The notes under the pieces: model-generated
What the model was told of the DNA's origin: nothing
Databases searched by the model: none
What the model saw: the letters and a program-made list of their open reading frames with translations, nothing else
Program-made: the position numbers and the translations under genes
Assembly (NCBI GenBank): GCA_002840765.1
Contig: PHCE01000027.1
Location: 1-40,314 of the forward strand
Reading direction: 5' to 3'
Source: Betaproteobacteria bacterium HGW-Betaproteobacteria-7
GTDB taxonomy: Bacteria; Pseudomonadota; Gammaproteobacteria; Burkholderiales; Rhodocyclaceae
Length of the DNA: 40,314 nt
In this document: piece by piece, positions 32,941 to 40,314 of the stretch
How positions within the stretch are numbered: position 1 is the stretch's first letter
Layout: every line of letters starts with the position of its first letter

Positions 32941-32955
32941 TAATAACGATTCGCA
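32941..32955 (-). promoter_or_regulatory. Fur-like box upstream of the TonB-dependent receptor
   Basis: On the - strand TGCGAATCGTTATTA agrees with the 7-1-7 Fur consensus at about 10 of 14 positions. It sits in a locally AT-rich stretch roughly 100 bases before the ATG, where the promoter is expected (TATTTT lies 20 bases downstream). Confidence 0.55.
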
Positions 32956-33039
32956 TTCGTTGGATCAAGCTGACTTTCGTCGGCTGTGATTTCCTGCTCT
33001 CGCGACTGCTGACGCGGGCTTGAGAAATAGGCGTAAAAA

Positions 33040-33061
33040 AGCCACGGTCGCTGCCGTGGCT
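33040..33061 (-). terminator. Rho-independent terminator of the RNA helicase gene
   Basis: A perfect 8-bp stem (AGCCACGG with CCGTGGCT) with a 6-nt loop, followed on the - strand by TTTTT. It lies about 26 bases past the helicase stop codon. Confidence 0.9.
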
Positions 33062-33086
33062 GTCGATTCAGGCTGGCCGGATCGGC

Positions 33087-34898
33087 TTAGCGGTCGGCGT
33101 AGGGCTTTTTCTTGAACTTGCGCTCGCCGTCGAATTTGCGTTCACCGTCGCCGTCCGGGCGACCTTCGTCGGGGCGCAGGTTGATCGGCACGCCGCGCAC
33201 GCGGGTGCGCTTCAGTGCGTTGGCGGCCTCGGCGGGCATGCCGGCCGGCAACTCGACGGTGCTCGATTCGTCGTAGAGACCGATGCGGCCGATGAAGCGG
33301 CTTTCGATGCCGGCTTCGTTGGCGATGGCGCCAACGATGTCCTTAACCTGCACGCCGTGGTCACGACCGACATCGATGCGGTAGCGCACCATGTCGCCGC
33401 TCGGCGGCGCGGCGCGCTTCGGCTTGTCCTCGAAACGCGGACGCTCGCCGCGCTCCTCGAAGCGGGGTTTGTCGCCGCGTTCGTCGCTGCGCGGCTTGCG
33501 CTCGCGCTCGGCAAAGCTGGCAGGACGCCGGCTGTCCGTGGCAAATGGCGTCGGCGCCCGGGTCGGCGCCGGATCTTCGCCGGGGATCTGCAGCGGCTTG
33601 CCTTCCTGGGCCATCTGGCACAGCGCGGCAGCGACTTCCTCGGCACCGACGTCCTGCTCTTCGGCAATCTGCGCGACGATGTTGGCAAAGAAGTCGAGGC
33701 CTTCGGCATTCAGCACTTCGGCCACTTTTTCCTTGAAACCGGCGACGCGCTTGTTGGTCACATCGGCACGCGACGGCAAGGTCAGCGGCGCGATCGGTGA
33801 CCGGGTGGCGCGCTCGATGGTGCGCAGCATGCGGATTTCCCGCGGCGCGACGAAGAGGATGGCATTGCCGGTGCGGCCGGCACGACCGGTCCGGCCGATA
33901 CGGTGCACATAGGCTTCGGTATCGTATGGAATGTCGTAGTTCACCACGTGGCTGACGCGCGGCACGTCGATGCCGCGGGCGGCGACGTCGGTGGCGATGA
34001 CGATGTCCAGTGCACCAGACTTCAGCTGCTCGATGACGCGTTCGCGCATCTGCTGATTCAAGTCGCCGTTCAGCGCGGCGGCGGCATAGCCGCGGGCAGC
34101 CAGCTTGTCAGCCAGTTCGACGGTGGCGTTTTTGGTGCGAACAAAGATGATGGCAGCGTCGAAGTCGTTTTCAACTTCCAGGATGCGGGTCAGCGCATCA
34201 AGTTTGTGCATGCCGGAAACCTGCCAGTACACCTGACGGATGGCGGCAACCGTGGCGGTCGCCGACTTGATCTTCACTTCGCGGGGTTCGACCAAGTATT
34301 TCTGGGCGACGCGGCGGATCTGTTCCGGCATGGTGGCGGAGAACAACGCCGTTTGGTGCTGCGCCGGGGTGCGCTCGAGAATCCATTCGACGTCGTCGAT
34401 GAAGCCCATGCGCAGCATTTCGTCGGCTTCGTCGAGCACCATGGTCTTCAGGTTATCGAGATTGAGCGTCTTGCGTTCCAGGTGATCCATGACGCGACCC
34501 GGCGTGCCGACAATGATGTGGGCGCCGCGCGACAACTGCTTCAACTGGATGGTGTAGCTCTGGCCACCGTAGATCGGCAGCACATGAAAACCGGGCAAAT
34601 TCTTGGCGTAGCTTTGCAGCGCCTCGGCGACTTGAATGGCCAGTTCGCGCGTCGGCGTCAGCACCAGCGCCTGCGGCTTGGTCAGCTTGACGTCGATCTG
34701 TTCCATCAGCGGCAGCGCGAAGGCGGCTGTCTTGCCGGTACCGGTCTGCGCCTGGCCGATCAAATCCTTGCCTTCGAGCAGAATGGGGATACATTCGGCC
34801 TGGATGGGGGACGGGGATTCGTAGCCGATTTCGGCCAGGGTCTTGAGAAGTGAGGCGCTAAGTCCGAGATCGGCAAAGCTGTCGACGGGTGTCGTCAT
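33087..34898 (-). CDS. deaD: DEAD-box ATP-dependent RNA helicase, DeaD/CsdA type
   Basis: A 603-residue helicase. Motifs in order: Q motif (GYESPSPIQAECIP), AQTGTGKT, PTRELA, TPGR, DEAD, SAT, and the second-domain motifs ARGIDVPRVSHVVNYDIP and HRIGRTGRAGR. After the core comes the DeaD-specific helical region, then an Arg/Glu/Asp-rich linker (RKPRSDERGDKPRFEERGERPRF). The DbpA-type RNA-binding domain is YRIDVGRDHGVQVKDIVGAIANEAGIESRFIGRIGLYDESSTVELP. The tail is basic. It unwinds RNA in ribosome assembly and mRNA turnover and is often cold-induced. The ATG at 34898 has AGGAAA upstream; the longer frame to 35012 lacks similarity. Confidence 0.95.
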   Translation of the reverse strand: MTTPVDSFADLGLSASLLKTLAEIGYESPSPIQAECIPILLEGKDLIGQAQTGTGKTAAFALPLMEQIDVKLTKPQALVLTPTRELAIQVAEALQSYAKNLPGFHVLPIYGGQSYTIQLKQLSRGAHIIVGTPGRVMDHLERKTLNLDNLKTMVLDEADEMLRMGFIDDVEWILERTPAQHQTALFSATMPEQIRRVAQKYLVEPREVKIKSATATVAAIRQVYWQVSGMHKLDALTRILEVENDFDAAIIFVRTKNATVELADKLAARGYAAAALNGDLNQQMRERVIEQLKSGALDIVIATDVAARGIDVPRVSHVVNYDIPYDTEAYVHRIGRTGRAGRTGNAILFVAPREIRMLRTIERATRSPIAPLTLPSRADVTNKRVAGFKEKVAEVLNAEGLDFFANIVAQIAEEQDVGAEEVAAALCQMAQEGKPLQIPGEDPAPTRAPTPFATDSRRPASFAERERKPRSDERGDKPRFEERGERPRFEDKPKRAAPPSGDMVRYRIDVGRDHGVQVKDIVGAIANEAGIESRFIGRIGLYDESSTVELPAGMPAEAANALKRTRVRGVPINLRPDEGRPDGDGERKFDGERKFKKKPYADR

Positions 34899-35098
34899 GG
34901 TGCTGTTTCCTTTCCTCGTCGCTGTTGGCATTTGTTTTAGCGGGCGACGGATTGGCCCGATGGTCGGGCGGCCTGAGTGACCCCGACGCAGCCTTGCCGG
35001 GGAATAAATCAATGGGGTGAATCCTGCACAAGAACCTACAAAACCGGGGGCTGCTCGGAATTACTGCGGGCGATACATCACGCATTGAACTGATTATT

Positions 35099-35893
35099 TT
35101 ACATTTTTTTTTTCAGGGCCGCCAGTTCGGCCGCCGTGAAACCAGCTGCCAGACGCGCCACTTCATTCATTGGTGCCTGCGGCCAGGGAGCTTTGAAGCG
35201 GGTAAGCAGTTCGCGATAGGTGCTTTCCGGCGCGCAGCCGCGTTGCCCGCAGAGGGTACGGAACCAGCGGTCGCCCAAGCCGACGTGGCCGATCTCATCG
35301 CGCAGGATGATGTCGAGCACCCGGGCGCTCTCCACGTCGCCGGCTGCCTCCAAGCGCCGCTGGATCGGTGGCGTGGCATCGAGACCGCGGGCTTCGAGCA
35401 GGCGGGGAATCAACGCCATGCGGATCAATGGATCGTCAGCCGTACGTTCAGCCATCGCCCACAGTCCGCCGTGTGCCGGAAAGTCGCCGTAATCGTGACC
35501 GAGTGCCTGCAAGCGCTGGCGCAGCAGCATGAAATGCCCGGCTTCCTCGGTGGCGACGCCGATCCAGTCGCCGTAATAGGCTTCCGGCATGCCGCGGAAA
35601 CGGGCGGCATGATCGAGCGCCAGGTTGATCGCCGTGAACTCGATGTGGGTGATGGCATGCAGCAGGCCGGCGCGGCCTTCGGCCGTGTGCGCGCTGCGTT
35701 GCGTAACCTGCTTCGGCGGTACCAGTTCCGGTTTGGGCGGCCGGCCGCAAATCAGTTCGACCGGGGACGTGTCCTGCCAGTCAAGGTTGCCGGCCCGCCA
35801 GTCGGCGGCCAGGGCTTGGGTCAGCGTCAGTTTTTCGGTGATGTCGCAGGCGGCCAGCGCTGCCGCCAGCCGAGGGAACAACGCAACGGTCAT
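35099..35893 (-). CDS. DUF455 family ferritin-like protein
   Basis: A 264-residue protein of the DUF455 family, a ferritin-like helical bundle of unknown role. Metal-site helices are HIEFTAINLALDHAARF, WIGVATEEAGHFMLLRQRL and LRDEIGHVGLGDRWF, giving an ExxH-like set of carboxylates and histidines for a di-iron site. It starts with ATG overlapping the tas stop (ATGA), so it is translationally coupled to tas. The 3' end encodes KKKM from a run of ten adenines on the coding strand just before the stop, which makes the last codons sensitive to slippage. Despite the ferritin-like fold it is not in the iron region. Confidence 0.88.
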   Translation of the reverse strand: MTVALFPRLAAALAACDITEKLTLTQALAADWRAGNLDWQDTSPVELICGRPPKPELVPPKQVTQRSAHTAEGRAGLLHAITHIEFTAINLALDHAARFRGMPEAYYGDWIGVATEEAGHFMLLRQRLQALGHDYGDFPAHGGLWAMAERTADDPLIRMALIPRLLEARGLDATPPIQRRLEAAGDVESARVLDIILRDEIGHVGLGDRWFRTLCGQRGCAPESTYRELLTRFKAPWPQAPMNEVARLAAGFTAAELAALKKKM

Positions 35894-36936
35894 GGCGCCG
35901 GATTGGTGTAGCGCAAGTGAATGGCGTCGATTTCGGCGAGGATTGCAGGTGAAAGCGGAGTTTGCGTTGCCGGCAGAGTTTCCTGCAGTTGCGCCAGCGA
36001 CGAGGCGCCGATGATGGTGCTGGCGACAAACCAGCGCGAACGCACGAAACCCAGGGCCAGTTGCGTCGGCGTCAGGCCATTTTGCCGGGCCAGTTCGGCG
36101 TAGGCCAGGGTGGCCGGGGCGACATTGGCTTTACCGTAGCGCTGGCCGAAGCTTGGCCATTGCGTCAGGCGGCCGGGAGCGGCTGGATCGGCCAGATACT
36201 TGCCGGTCAGGTGGCCGAAGGCAAGCGGCGAATAGGCGAGCAGGCCAACCCGCTCGCGGTGGCAGACTTCGGCCAGGCCGCTTTCGAAAGTGCGGTTGAG
36301 CAGATGGTAGGCATTTTGCGTCGACACGATGCGTGGCAGCCCCAGTTCGTCGGCCAGACGGATGAACTGCATGATGCCCCACGGGTGTTCGTTGGAGACG
36401 CCGACGTAGCGGATCTTGCCCTCGCGCACCAGTTCGGCCAGGGCCTCCAGTTGCTCGCGGATGCCGGTACATTGGCGTTCGTTGTCCGGCTCGTACTGCC
36501 ATTGGCCGAACATCGGCTGGTTGCGCTCTGGCCAGTGCAGTTGATAAAGATCGATGTAGTCAGTCTGCAGGCGGCGCAGCGAGCCTTCGATAGCCGCCCG
36601 GATGTTGCTCCGGTCCATCGCCAGCGGGCCATTGCGGATCCAGGTCAGACTGCGCGCCGGACCGGCAACCTTGGTCGCCAGCAGGATGCGGTCGCGCGCC
36701 TGGCCAGCCAGCCAGCGGCCGACGATGCTTTCCGATGCGCCGCAGGTTTCGGCGCGCGGCGGCACGGCGTACATTTCCGCTGTGTCGATGAAGTTGACGC
36801 CAGCAGCCAAAGCGAAATCGAGCTGGCGATGGGCGTCCTGTTCGCTGGTCTGTTCGCCGAAGGTCATCGTTCCCAGACAGACGTCGGGTATGTTCAGGTC
36901 GCTGTAGCCGAGCGGCTTTTTCTCGAATGGGGTCAT
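35890..36936 (-). CDS. tas: Tas-like NADP(H)-dependent aldo/keto reductase
   Basis: A 348-residue barrel reductase that aligns along its length with E. coli Tas: LGTMTFGEQTSEQDAHRQLD, FIDTAEMYAVPPRAET, LATKVAGPAR, RLQTDYIDLYQLHWPERN, GKIRYVGVSNEHPWGIM, SPLAFGHLTGKYL, and the end IHLRYTNPAP. The catalytic Asp, Tyr, Lys and His are all present. The physiological substrate is not known; E. coli Tas was found by its effect on tyrosine auxotrophy. AAGGAGAA precedes the ATG at 36936. Unlike the reductase pair at 13501-15379 it has no export signal. Confidence 0.93.
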   Translation of the reverse strand: MTPFEKKPLGYSDLNIPDVCLGTMTFGEQTSEQDAHRQLDFALAAGVNFIDTAEMYAVPPRAETCGASESIVGRWLAGQARDRILLATKVAGPARSLTWIRNGPLAMDRSNIRAAIEGSLRRLQTDYIDLYQLHWPERNQPMFGQWQYEPDNERQCTGIREQLEALAELVREGKIRYVGVSNEHPWGIMQFIRLADELGLPRIVSTQNAYHLLNRTFESGLAEVCHRERVGLLAYSPLAFGHLTGKYLADPAAPGRLTQWPSFGQRYGKANVAPATLAYAELARQNGLTPTQLALGFVRSRWFVASTIIGASSLAQLQETLPATQTPLSPAILAEIDAIHLRYTNPAP

Positions 36937-36961
36937 GGCAGTTCTCCTTGGGTGGGGCGAA

Positions 36962-37294
36962 TCAGGGGTGATCCTCAAGCTGCCCATAGATTAGTACGTG
37001 GCGCTCGAGCAGGTCGTCGAAGGCCGACGGAACGATGGCCAGCTGGTGCTCGGCAGGCGAAACACCATGGCGTTCCAGCCACGCCTGGGCGGCCTCGCGG
37101 GCAGCATCAAAAGTGTCGAACAAAGCGTGCAGCGACGGCGAGCGAACCGGCAGGAATTCGCCACTGTTGCGATCGAGCAATAAGTCGCTGCCAAGCGTCT
37201 GCACGGCGTAACCGTCTGCCCGACGGGGCAGGGGCAGGGTCTCCAGCGCGAAGCGGTCGCCAAAAGTATCTTCAGCAAGTGGGCGAGAGGTCAT
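36962..37294 (-). CDS. 110-residue protein of unknown function
   Basis: A small soluble protein (FGDRFALETLPLPRRADGYA, LLLDRNSGEFLPVRSPSLHALFDTFDAAREAAQAWLERHG, LERHVLIYGQ). I do not recognise a family. It is followed 25 bases later by tas, so it is probably the first gene of a three-gene operon. Two ATGs are possible, at 37315 and 37294; neither has a good ribosome-binding site, and I prefer the second because it leaves more room for a promoter in the gap to the phosphate transporter gene. Confidence 0.65.
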   Translation of the reverse strand: MTSRPLAEDTFGDRFALETLPLPRRADGYAVQTLGSDLLLDRNSGEFLPVRSPSLHALFDTFDAAREAAQAWLERHGVSPAEHQLAIVPSAFDDLLERHVLIYGQLEDHP

Positions 37295-37340
37295 GCGGCA
37301 TTTTACCGTGGCCATCGTGGTTGAGCCGGCCCCTCACAAG

Positions 37341-37362
37341 TTGTCAGAAGACGGTCACAAAT
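37341..37362 (+). promoter_or_regulatory. possible Pho box upstream of the phosphate transporter
   Basis: Two 11-base direct repeats, TTGTCAGAAGA and CGGTCACAAAT, resemble the PhoB site CTGTCATAAAT in tandem. They lie 44 bases before the ATG. A weak -10 could follow. The match is partial. Confidence 0.35.
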
Positions 37363-37405
37363 ATGAAACAATACGCCCCGCTCAAAGTTGCTTCAGGGAG
37401 TCGGC

Positions 37406-38983
37406 ATGGAATTCAGTGATATCAACAAGATAGAAAAAGCCACCAAAAAAGGGCAGAACGAACTGTTCAGGCTGGGTATCGGCCTGATTTTCATCGTCGG
37501 CATCATGCTTTATGCGTCCACTCTCGAGGTCGGGCACGGTGGCGTCATGCTTGTGGTCGCGGCGATGATTGGTGGCTATATGGCGATGAACATCGGGGCC
37601 AACGACGTTGCCAATAACGTTGGTCCAGCGGTCGGCTCGCAAGCGCTTACCTTAGGCGGTGCCTTACTGATCGCCGCCATCTTCGAGGCGGCGGGGGCGA
37701 TCATCGCCGGCGGCGAGGTTGTCACCACCATCCGCAGCGGTATCATCAATCCGCAGAATCTGAGTCCGGACAGCTTCGTCTGGCTGATGATGTCCGCTCT
37801 GCTCGCCGGTGCGGTCTGGCTGAATTTCGCGACTGCCGTCGGGGCGCCGGTTTCCACGACTCATTCCATCGTCGGTGCCATTCTGGGTGCCGGCGTTGCT
37901 GCATCGGGTTTCGATATCGTCAACTGGGGAACGATGGGCAATATCGCCGCCAGTTGGGTGGTTTCGCCCGTTCTCGGCGGCGTCTTTGCCGCCGGTTTCC
38001 TGTACCTGATCAAGCGCAGCATTACTTACCAGGAAGACATGGTCGCGGCGGCCGTGCGCATGGTGCCGATTTTGGTCGGCGTCATGGTGGCGACATTTAC
38101 CGCCTACCTGTTGTTGAAGGGTTTGAACAAGATCTGGAACATCAGTTTCCCCATGGCTATCGGTGCTGGTGTGCTTGCCGGCTTCCTGACATTCGCCATT
38201 CTACGGCCGGTACTGAAGGCCCGGATGCACCGTATCGCCAACAGCAAGAGTAGTGTCAATGACTTGTTTACCGTACCGCTGATCTTCTCGGCAGCATTGC
38301 TGAGCTTTGCCCATGGCGCCAACGACGTCGCCAATGCCATCGGCCCCTTGGCAGCGATTGCCGATGTGCTCGGCAAGGATGGCGCGAGTCTGAGTACGGC
38401 AGCCGCCATCCCGACCTGGGTCATGATGGTCGGTGCCATTGGTATTTCGCTTGGGCTGTGGCTGTTCGGGCCGAAGGTGATTCGCACCGTCGGTACAGAA
38501 ATTACCGAACTGGACAAGATGCGTGCCTATTGCATCGCCATGGCAGCTACCATCACGGTCATCGTCGCCAGCCAGCTCGGTTTGCCGGTCAGTTCCACGC
38601 ACATCGCTGTTGGAGGCGTTTTCGGGGTCGGTTTTCTGCGCGAATACCTGAAGGCGAACTATGCCCGTATGGAAGAGGAAATCCGCCAACATCATCCGGA
38701 GAATGATCGCGAAGCAATCAACGCCTTCATGGCGCGTTTCAAGAAGGCTTCGGTCGACGAAAAGGGGCGCATGCTGGCCGAACTGAAAACCCAGTCGAAA
38801 ATGCGGTCAGACCCGGCGCATTTCTCCAAGTTTGAACGTAAGGGCCTGCGTCGGGTCTATCGCCAGGAGCTGGTCAAGCGTTCGCAATTGTTCAAGATTG
38901 TCGCCGCCTGGGTGATTACCGTCCCGGCATCGGCGCTGATAGCGGCCATGATCTACTACATGATCCGCGGCATGTTCGTCTGA
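37406..38983 (+). CDS. pit: PiT family inorganic phosphate transporter
   Basis: A 525-residue membrane transporter. It has the duplicated PiT signature: AMNIGANDVANNVGPAVGS near residue 60 and FAHGANDVANAIGPLAAI near residue 305. Each is followed by a GAPVSTTHS or GLPVSSTHI motif. There are about ten to twelve helices and a hydrophilic loop at residues about 415 to 500 before the last helix. It imports phosphate (as neutral metal-phosphate in E. coli PitA) driven by protons. The start has AGGGAG upstream. It is convergent with the small YdcH-like gene, only 14 bases away. Confidence 0.95.
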   Translation: MEFSDINKIEKATKKGQNELFRLGIGLIFIVGIMLYASTLEVGHGGVMLVVAAMIGGYMAMNIGANDVANNVGPAVGSQALTLGGALLIAAIFEAAGAIIAGGEVVTTIRSGIINPQNLSPDSFVWLMMSALLAGAVWLNFATAVGAPVSTTHSIVGAILGAGVAASGFDIVNWGTMGNIAASWVVSPVLGGVFAAGFLYLIKRSITYQEDMVAAAVRMVPILVGVMVATFTAYLLLKGLNKIWNISFPMAIGAGVLAGFLTFAILRPVLKARMHRIANSKSSVNDLFTVPLIFSAALLSFAHGANDVANAIGPLAAIADVLGKDGASLSTAAAIPTWVMMVGAIGISLGLWLFGPKVIRTVGTEITELDKMRAYCIAMAATITVIVASQLGLPVSSTHIAVGGVFGVGFLREYLKANYARMEEEIRQHHPENDREAINAFMARFKKASVDEKGRMLAELKTQSKMRSDPAHFSKFERKGLRRVYRQELVKRSQLFKIVAAWVITVPASALIAAMIYYMIRGMFV

Positions 38984-38997
38984 CAATGCCTTGCAGG

Positions 38998-39219
38998 TCA
39001 GGCGGGTATGTCTGGAATCAGCATCTGCTCCAGTAGCAGGATGCGATCTTTTAGAGCCAGTTTTCGTTTTTTCAGGCGGCGAACGAGCAGGTCATCGGGA
39101 GGCGGATTCTCGATCAGGTGAGTGATCACCAGGTCGAGATCGCGATGTTCCATCTGCAGTTCATGTAACTGGCTGCGAATATCGATGGTGTCAGCATCGC
39201 TCAGCGGATGGATGGCCAT
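38998..39219 (-). CDS. YdcH family (DUF465) small protein
   Basis: A 73-residue helical protein with the YdcH/DUF465 pattern: LHELQMEHRDLDLVITHL then LLVRRLKKRKLALKDRILLLEQML. The family is predicted to form a short antiparallel coiled coil and has no settled function. AGGAGT lies 6 nt before its ATG. It is divergent from the gene at 39287 and shares a 67-base promoter region with it. Confidence 0.85.
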   Translation of the reverse strand: MAIHPLSDADTIDIRSQLHELQMEHRDLDLVITHLIENPPPDDLLVRRLKKRKLALKDRILLLEQMLIPDIPA

Positions 39220-39228
39220 GCTCTACTC

Positions 39229-39256
39229 CTGACAGCTTCTGGTGATTTGCTAGAAT
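39229..39256 (+). promoter_or_regulatory. promoter of the 39287-greB operon
   Basis: CTGACA (39229-39234) and TAGAAT (39251-39256) are 16 bases apart, each differing from consensus at one position. The predicted start is about 25 bases upstream of the ATG at 39287. Confidence 0.6.
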
Positions 39257-39286
39257 AACTTGAACAAACGACGGGAGGAGAGAGAA

Positions 39287-39595
39287 ATGCAACACCACGT
39301 GATTGTTTCCTTTGGCAAGGACCGCGAGTACGACTTCAAACTGGCTGGCGGATTCCCCGCTGACGAAGCTCGTCAATGGTTCGATCGGGAGTTCGCCGCT
39401 CTCGAATGCGATGTGGCGACCCCGACGGGAAAAATTTTGGCTGTCGATCGCATTCTCAGCGTGGCCAAATATGCCGGTGAAGAACGTTTCCGCAACCAGC
39501 GCACCTGGGCCGAACAATTCGCCAAGAACACGGCTGCCATTCTCGGGCGGGACCTGATTCGCGTAGACGTCGAGCACTACAGCATCGGTTACTGA
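39287..39595 (+). CDS. 102-residue protein of unknown function coupled to greB
   Basis: A small soluble alpha/beta protein: HHVIVSFGKDREYDFKLAGGFPADEARQWFDREFAALE, ILAVDRILSVAKYAGEERF, and DLIRVDVEHYSIGY. I do not recognise the family. The ATG at 39287 has GGAGGAGAG upstream. Its stop codon overlaps the greB start by one base (TGATG), so the two are cotranslated and may share a role in transcription or stress response; that is inference. Confidence 0.75.
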   Translation: MQHHVIVSFGKDREYDFKLAGGFPADEARQWFDREFAALECDVATPTGKILAVDRILSVAKYAGEERFRNQRTWAEQFAKNTAAILGRDLIRVDVEHYSIGY

Positions 39596-40152
39596 TGAAC
39601 AAGGCGTTCGTCCGGGAGAGTGATGGTGATGACGAAGAAGAACTGCAAGCAGCTCCCAGTCTCCCGGCCGGCACCCGCAACTACATAACCCCGGCCGGCC
39701 ACGCTCGCCTGCGCGACGAACTGGAAGAGCTGGTCAAGCGCGAACGCCCGCGCATTGTCGATGTTGTCGCCTGGGCCGCCTCCAATGGCGACCGCTCGGA
39801 AAACGGCGACTATATATATGGCAAGCGCCGGCTGCGAGAAATCGACCGGCGCATCCGTTTCCTGACCAAACGCCTGGAGCTGGCCGAAATTGTTGACCCA
39901 TTGCGCCAGGGCGACAACGACCAGATATTCTTCGGTGCGCGGGTGATCGTCGCCGACAGCGATGGTAATGAAAGCACCTATTCCATTGTCGGCGTCGACG
40001 AGGCTGATGCTGCCGCCGGTCGCATCAGCTGGATATCACCGCTGGCTCGGGCGCTGATCAAAGCCCGTTGTGGTGAAAGCATTCGCTTTCTGAGTCCAGT
40101 CGGCCCCCGCGAACTCGATATTGTTGATGTTCGCTATGAGGCGATTGACTGA
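39595..40152 (+). CDS. greB: transcription elongation factor GreB
   Basis: A 185-residue protein. An acidic N-terminal extension (GDDEEELQ) is followed by the GreB coiled coil NYITPAGHARLRDELEELVKRERP, the catalytic tip NGDRSENGDYIYGKRRLREIDRRIRFLTKRLE with its Asp and Glu, and the C-terminal FKBP-like domain (FGARVIVADSDGNESTYSIVG). GreB inserts into the secondary channel of RNA polymerase and stimulates cleavage of backtracked RNA. The YIYGKRRLREIDRRIRFL stretch separates it from GreA. The N-terminal acidic extension is longer than in E. coli GreB. Confidence 0.96.
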   Translation: MNKAFVRESDGDDEEELQAAPSLPAGTRNYITPAGHARLRDELEELVKRERPRIVDVVAWAASNGDRSENGDYIYGKRRLREIDRRIRFLTKRLELAEIVDPLRQGDNDQIFFGARVIVADSDGNESTYSIVGVDEADAAAGRISWISPLARALIKARCGESIRFLSPVGPRELDIVDVRYEAID

Positions 40153-40200
40153 GTAGAACCCCTGTCATTTTTCTTTTTTTCATTATTTTTCCAAAGTGGG

Positions 40201-40228
40201 TTGACGCCGCGCTTCGGCTCTATATAAT
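40201..40228 (+). promoter_or_regulatory. strong rRNA-type promoter, probably of a 16S-23S-5S operon to the right
   Basis: TTGACG (40201-40206) and TATAAT (40223-40228) are 16 bases apart. A T-rich tract at 40165-40195 is placed like an UP element. A GC-rich discriminator (GCGCACC) follows the -10, as in stringently controlled promoters. About 80 bases downstream TTGACG recurs at 40308-40313, which could be the -35 of a second promoter. No gene begins before the window ends. The layout matches tandem rrn promoters; the rRNA itself is outside. Confidence 0.6.
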
Positions 40229-40314
40229 GCGCACCTCTTCTGCAGCGGCGGGTGTTTCCGGCGGTTGTGGGGGAGGAGGAAAGAGAGAGAAGTTAAGCGA
40301 AATTGCTTGACGGT

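Noticed and set aside
35962..37419. 485-codon open frame on the + strand opposite tas and its upstream gene
   Set aside because: It runs antisense to clearly homologous Tas and ends inside the phosphate transporter gene; the product shows no conserved features.

Overview
The window is about 40 kb of GC-rich, densely coded chromosomal DNA. Gene content (paired bacterioferritins, FtrABCD-type iron uptake, HemP/TonB/ExbBD, DUF455, Tas, PiT, a FIST-domain chemoreceptor) suggests a betaproteobacterium, most likely of the Rhodocyclales (Dechloromonas/Azonexus-like). That placement is an inference from protein character; no rRNA lies inside the window. I see no phage, insertion sequence, tRNA or CRISPR array.

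Left part (1-13.3 kb): the 3' end of a probable CoA-transferase, a Tat-exported AttH/CrtC-like protein, a fused OsmC-YcaO protein, a secreted alpha/beta hydrolase, a soluble FIST-domain chemoreceptor, an alpha/beta hydrolase gene interrupted by one in-frame amber codon, a DUF2784 membrane protein and a two-gene RND efflux system without an outer-membrane channel.

Middle part (13.5-20.5 kb), mostly + strand: two exported aldo/keto reductases, an NTP/NDP-exchange-type carrier and 3-methyladenine glycosylase I in one tight run, followed by an FMN reductase, a FUSC membrane protein and an exported intradiol-dioxygenase-like protein. A short-chain dehydrogenase faces them on the - strand.

Iron region (20.6-33.0 kb), entirely - strand. 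Reading in the direction of transcription: a FecA-like TonB-dependent receptor; a Fur-type promoter and a run of four poorly known genes (25-residue membrane peptide, 71-residue protein, 148-residue coiled-coil protein, DUF2325 protein); hemP with its own Fur box; tonB-exbB-exbD; a five-gene FtrABCD-like operon with an outer-membrane porin inserted as second gene; and two bacterioferritin genes. The two ferritins are complementary: one keeps the ferroxidase ligands but lacks the haem methionine, the other keeps the methionine but has lost the ferroxidase site. Four of these genes (receptor, DUF2325, P19, first bfr) carry the same tandem AGCCAGCC element 18-26 nt before the start codon. This is the strongest unexplained signal in the window and suggests a shared post-transcriptional control of iron genes.

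Right part (33.1-40.3 kb): a DeaD-type RNA helicase, an operon of a small unknown protein, Tas and a DUF455 ferritin-like protein, a PiT phosphate transporter with a possible Pho box, a YdcH-like small protein, and an unknown protein coupled to GreB. The last 110 bases hold a near-consensus strong promoter with a T-rich upstream tract and a GC-rich discriminator, typical of an rRNA operon, so a 16S rRNA gene probably starts just beyond the right edge.
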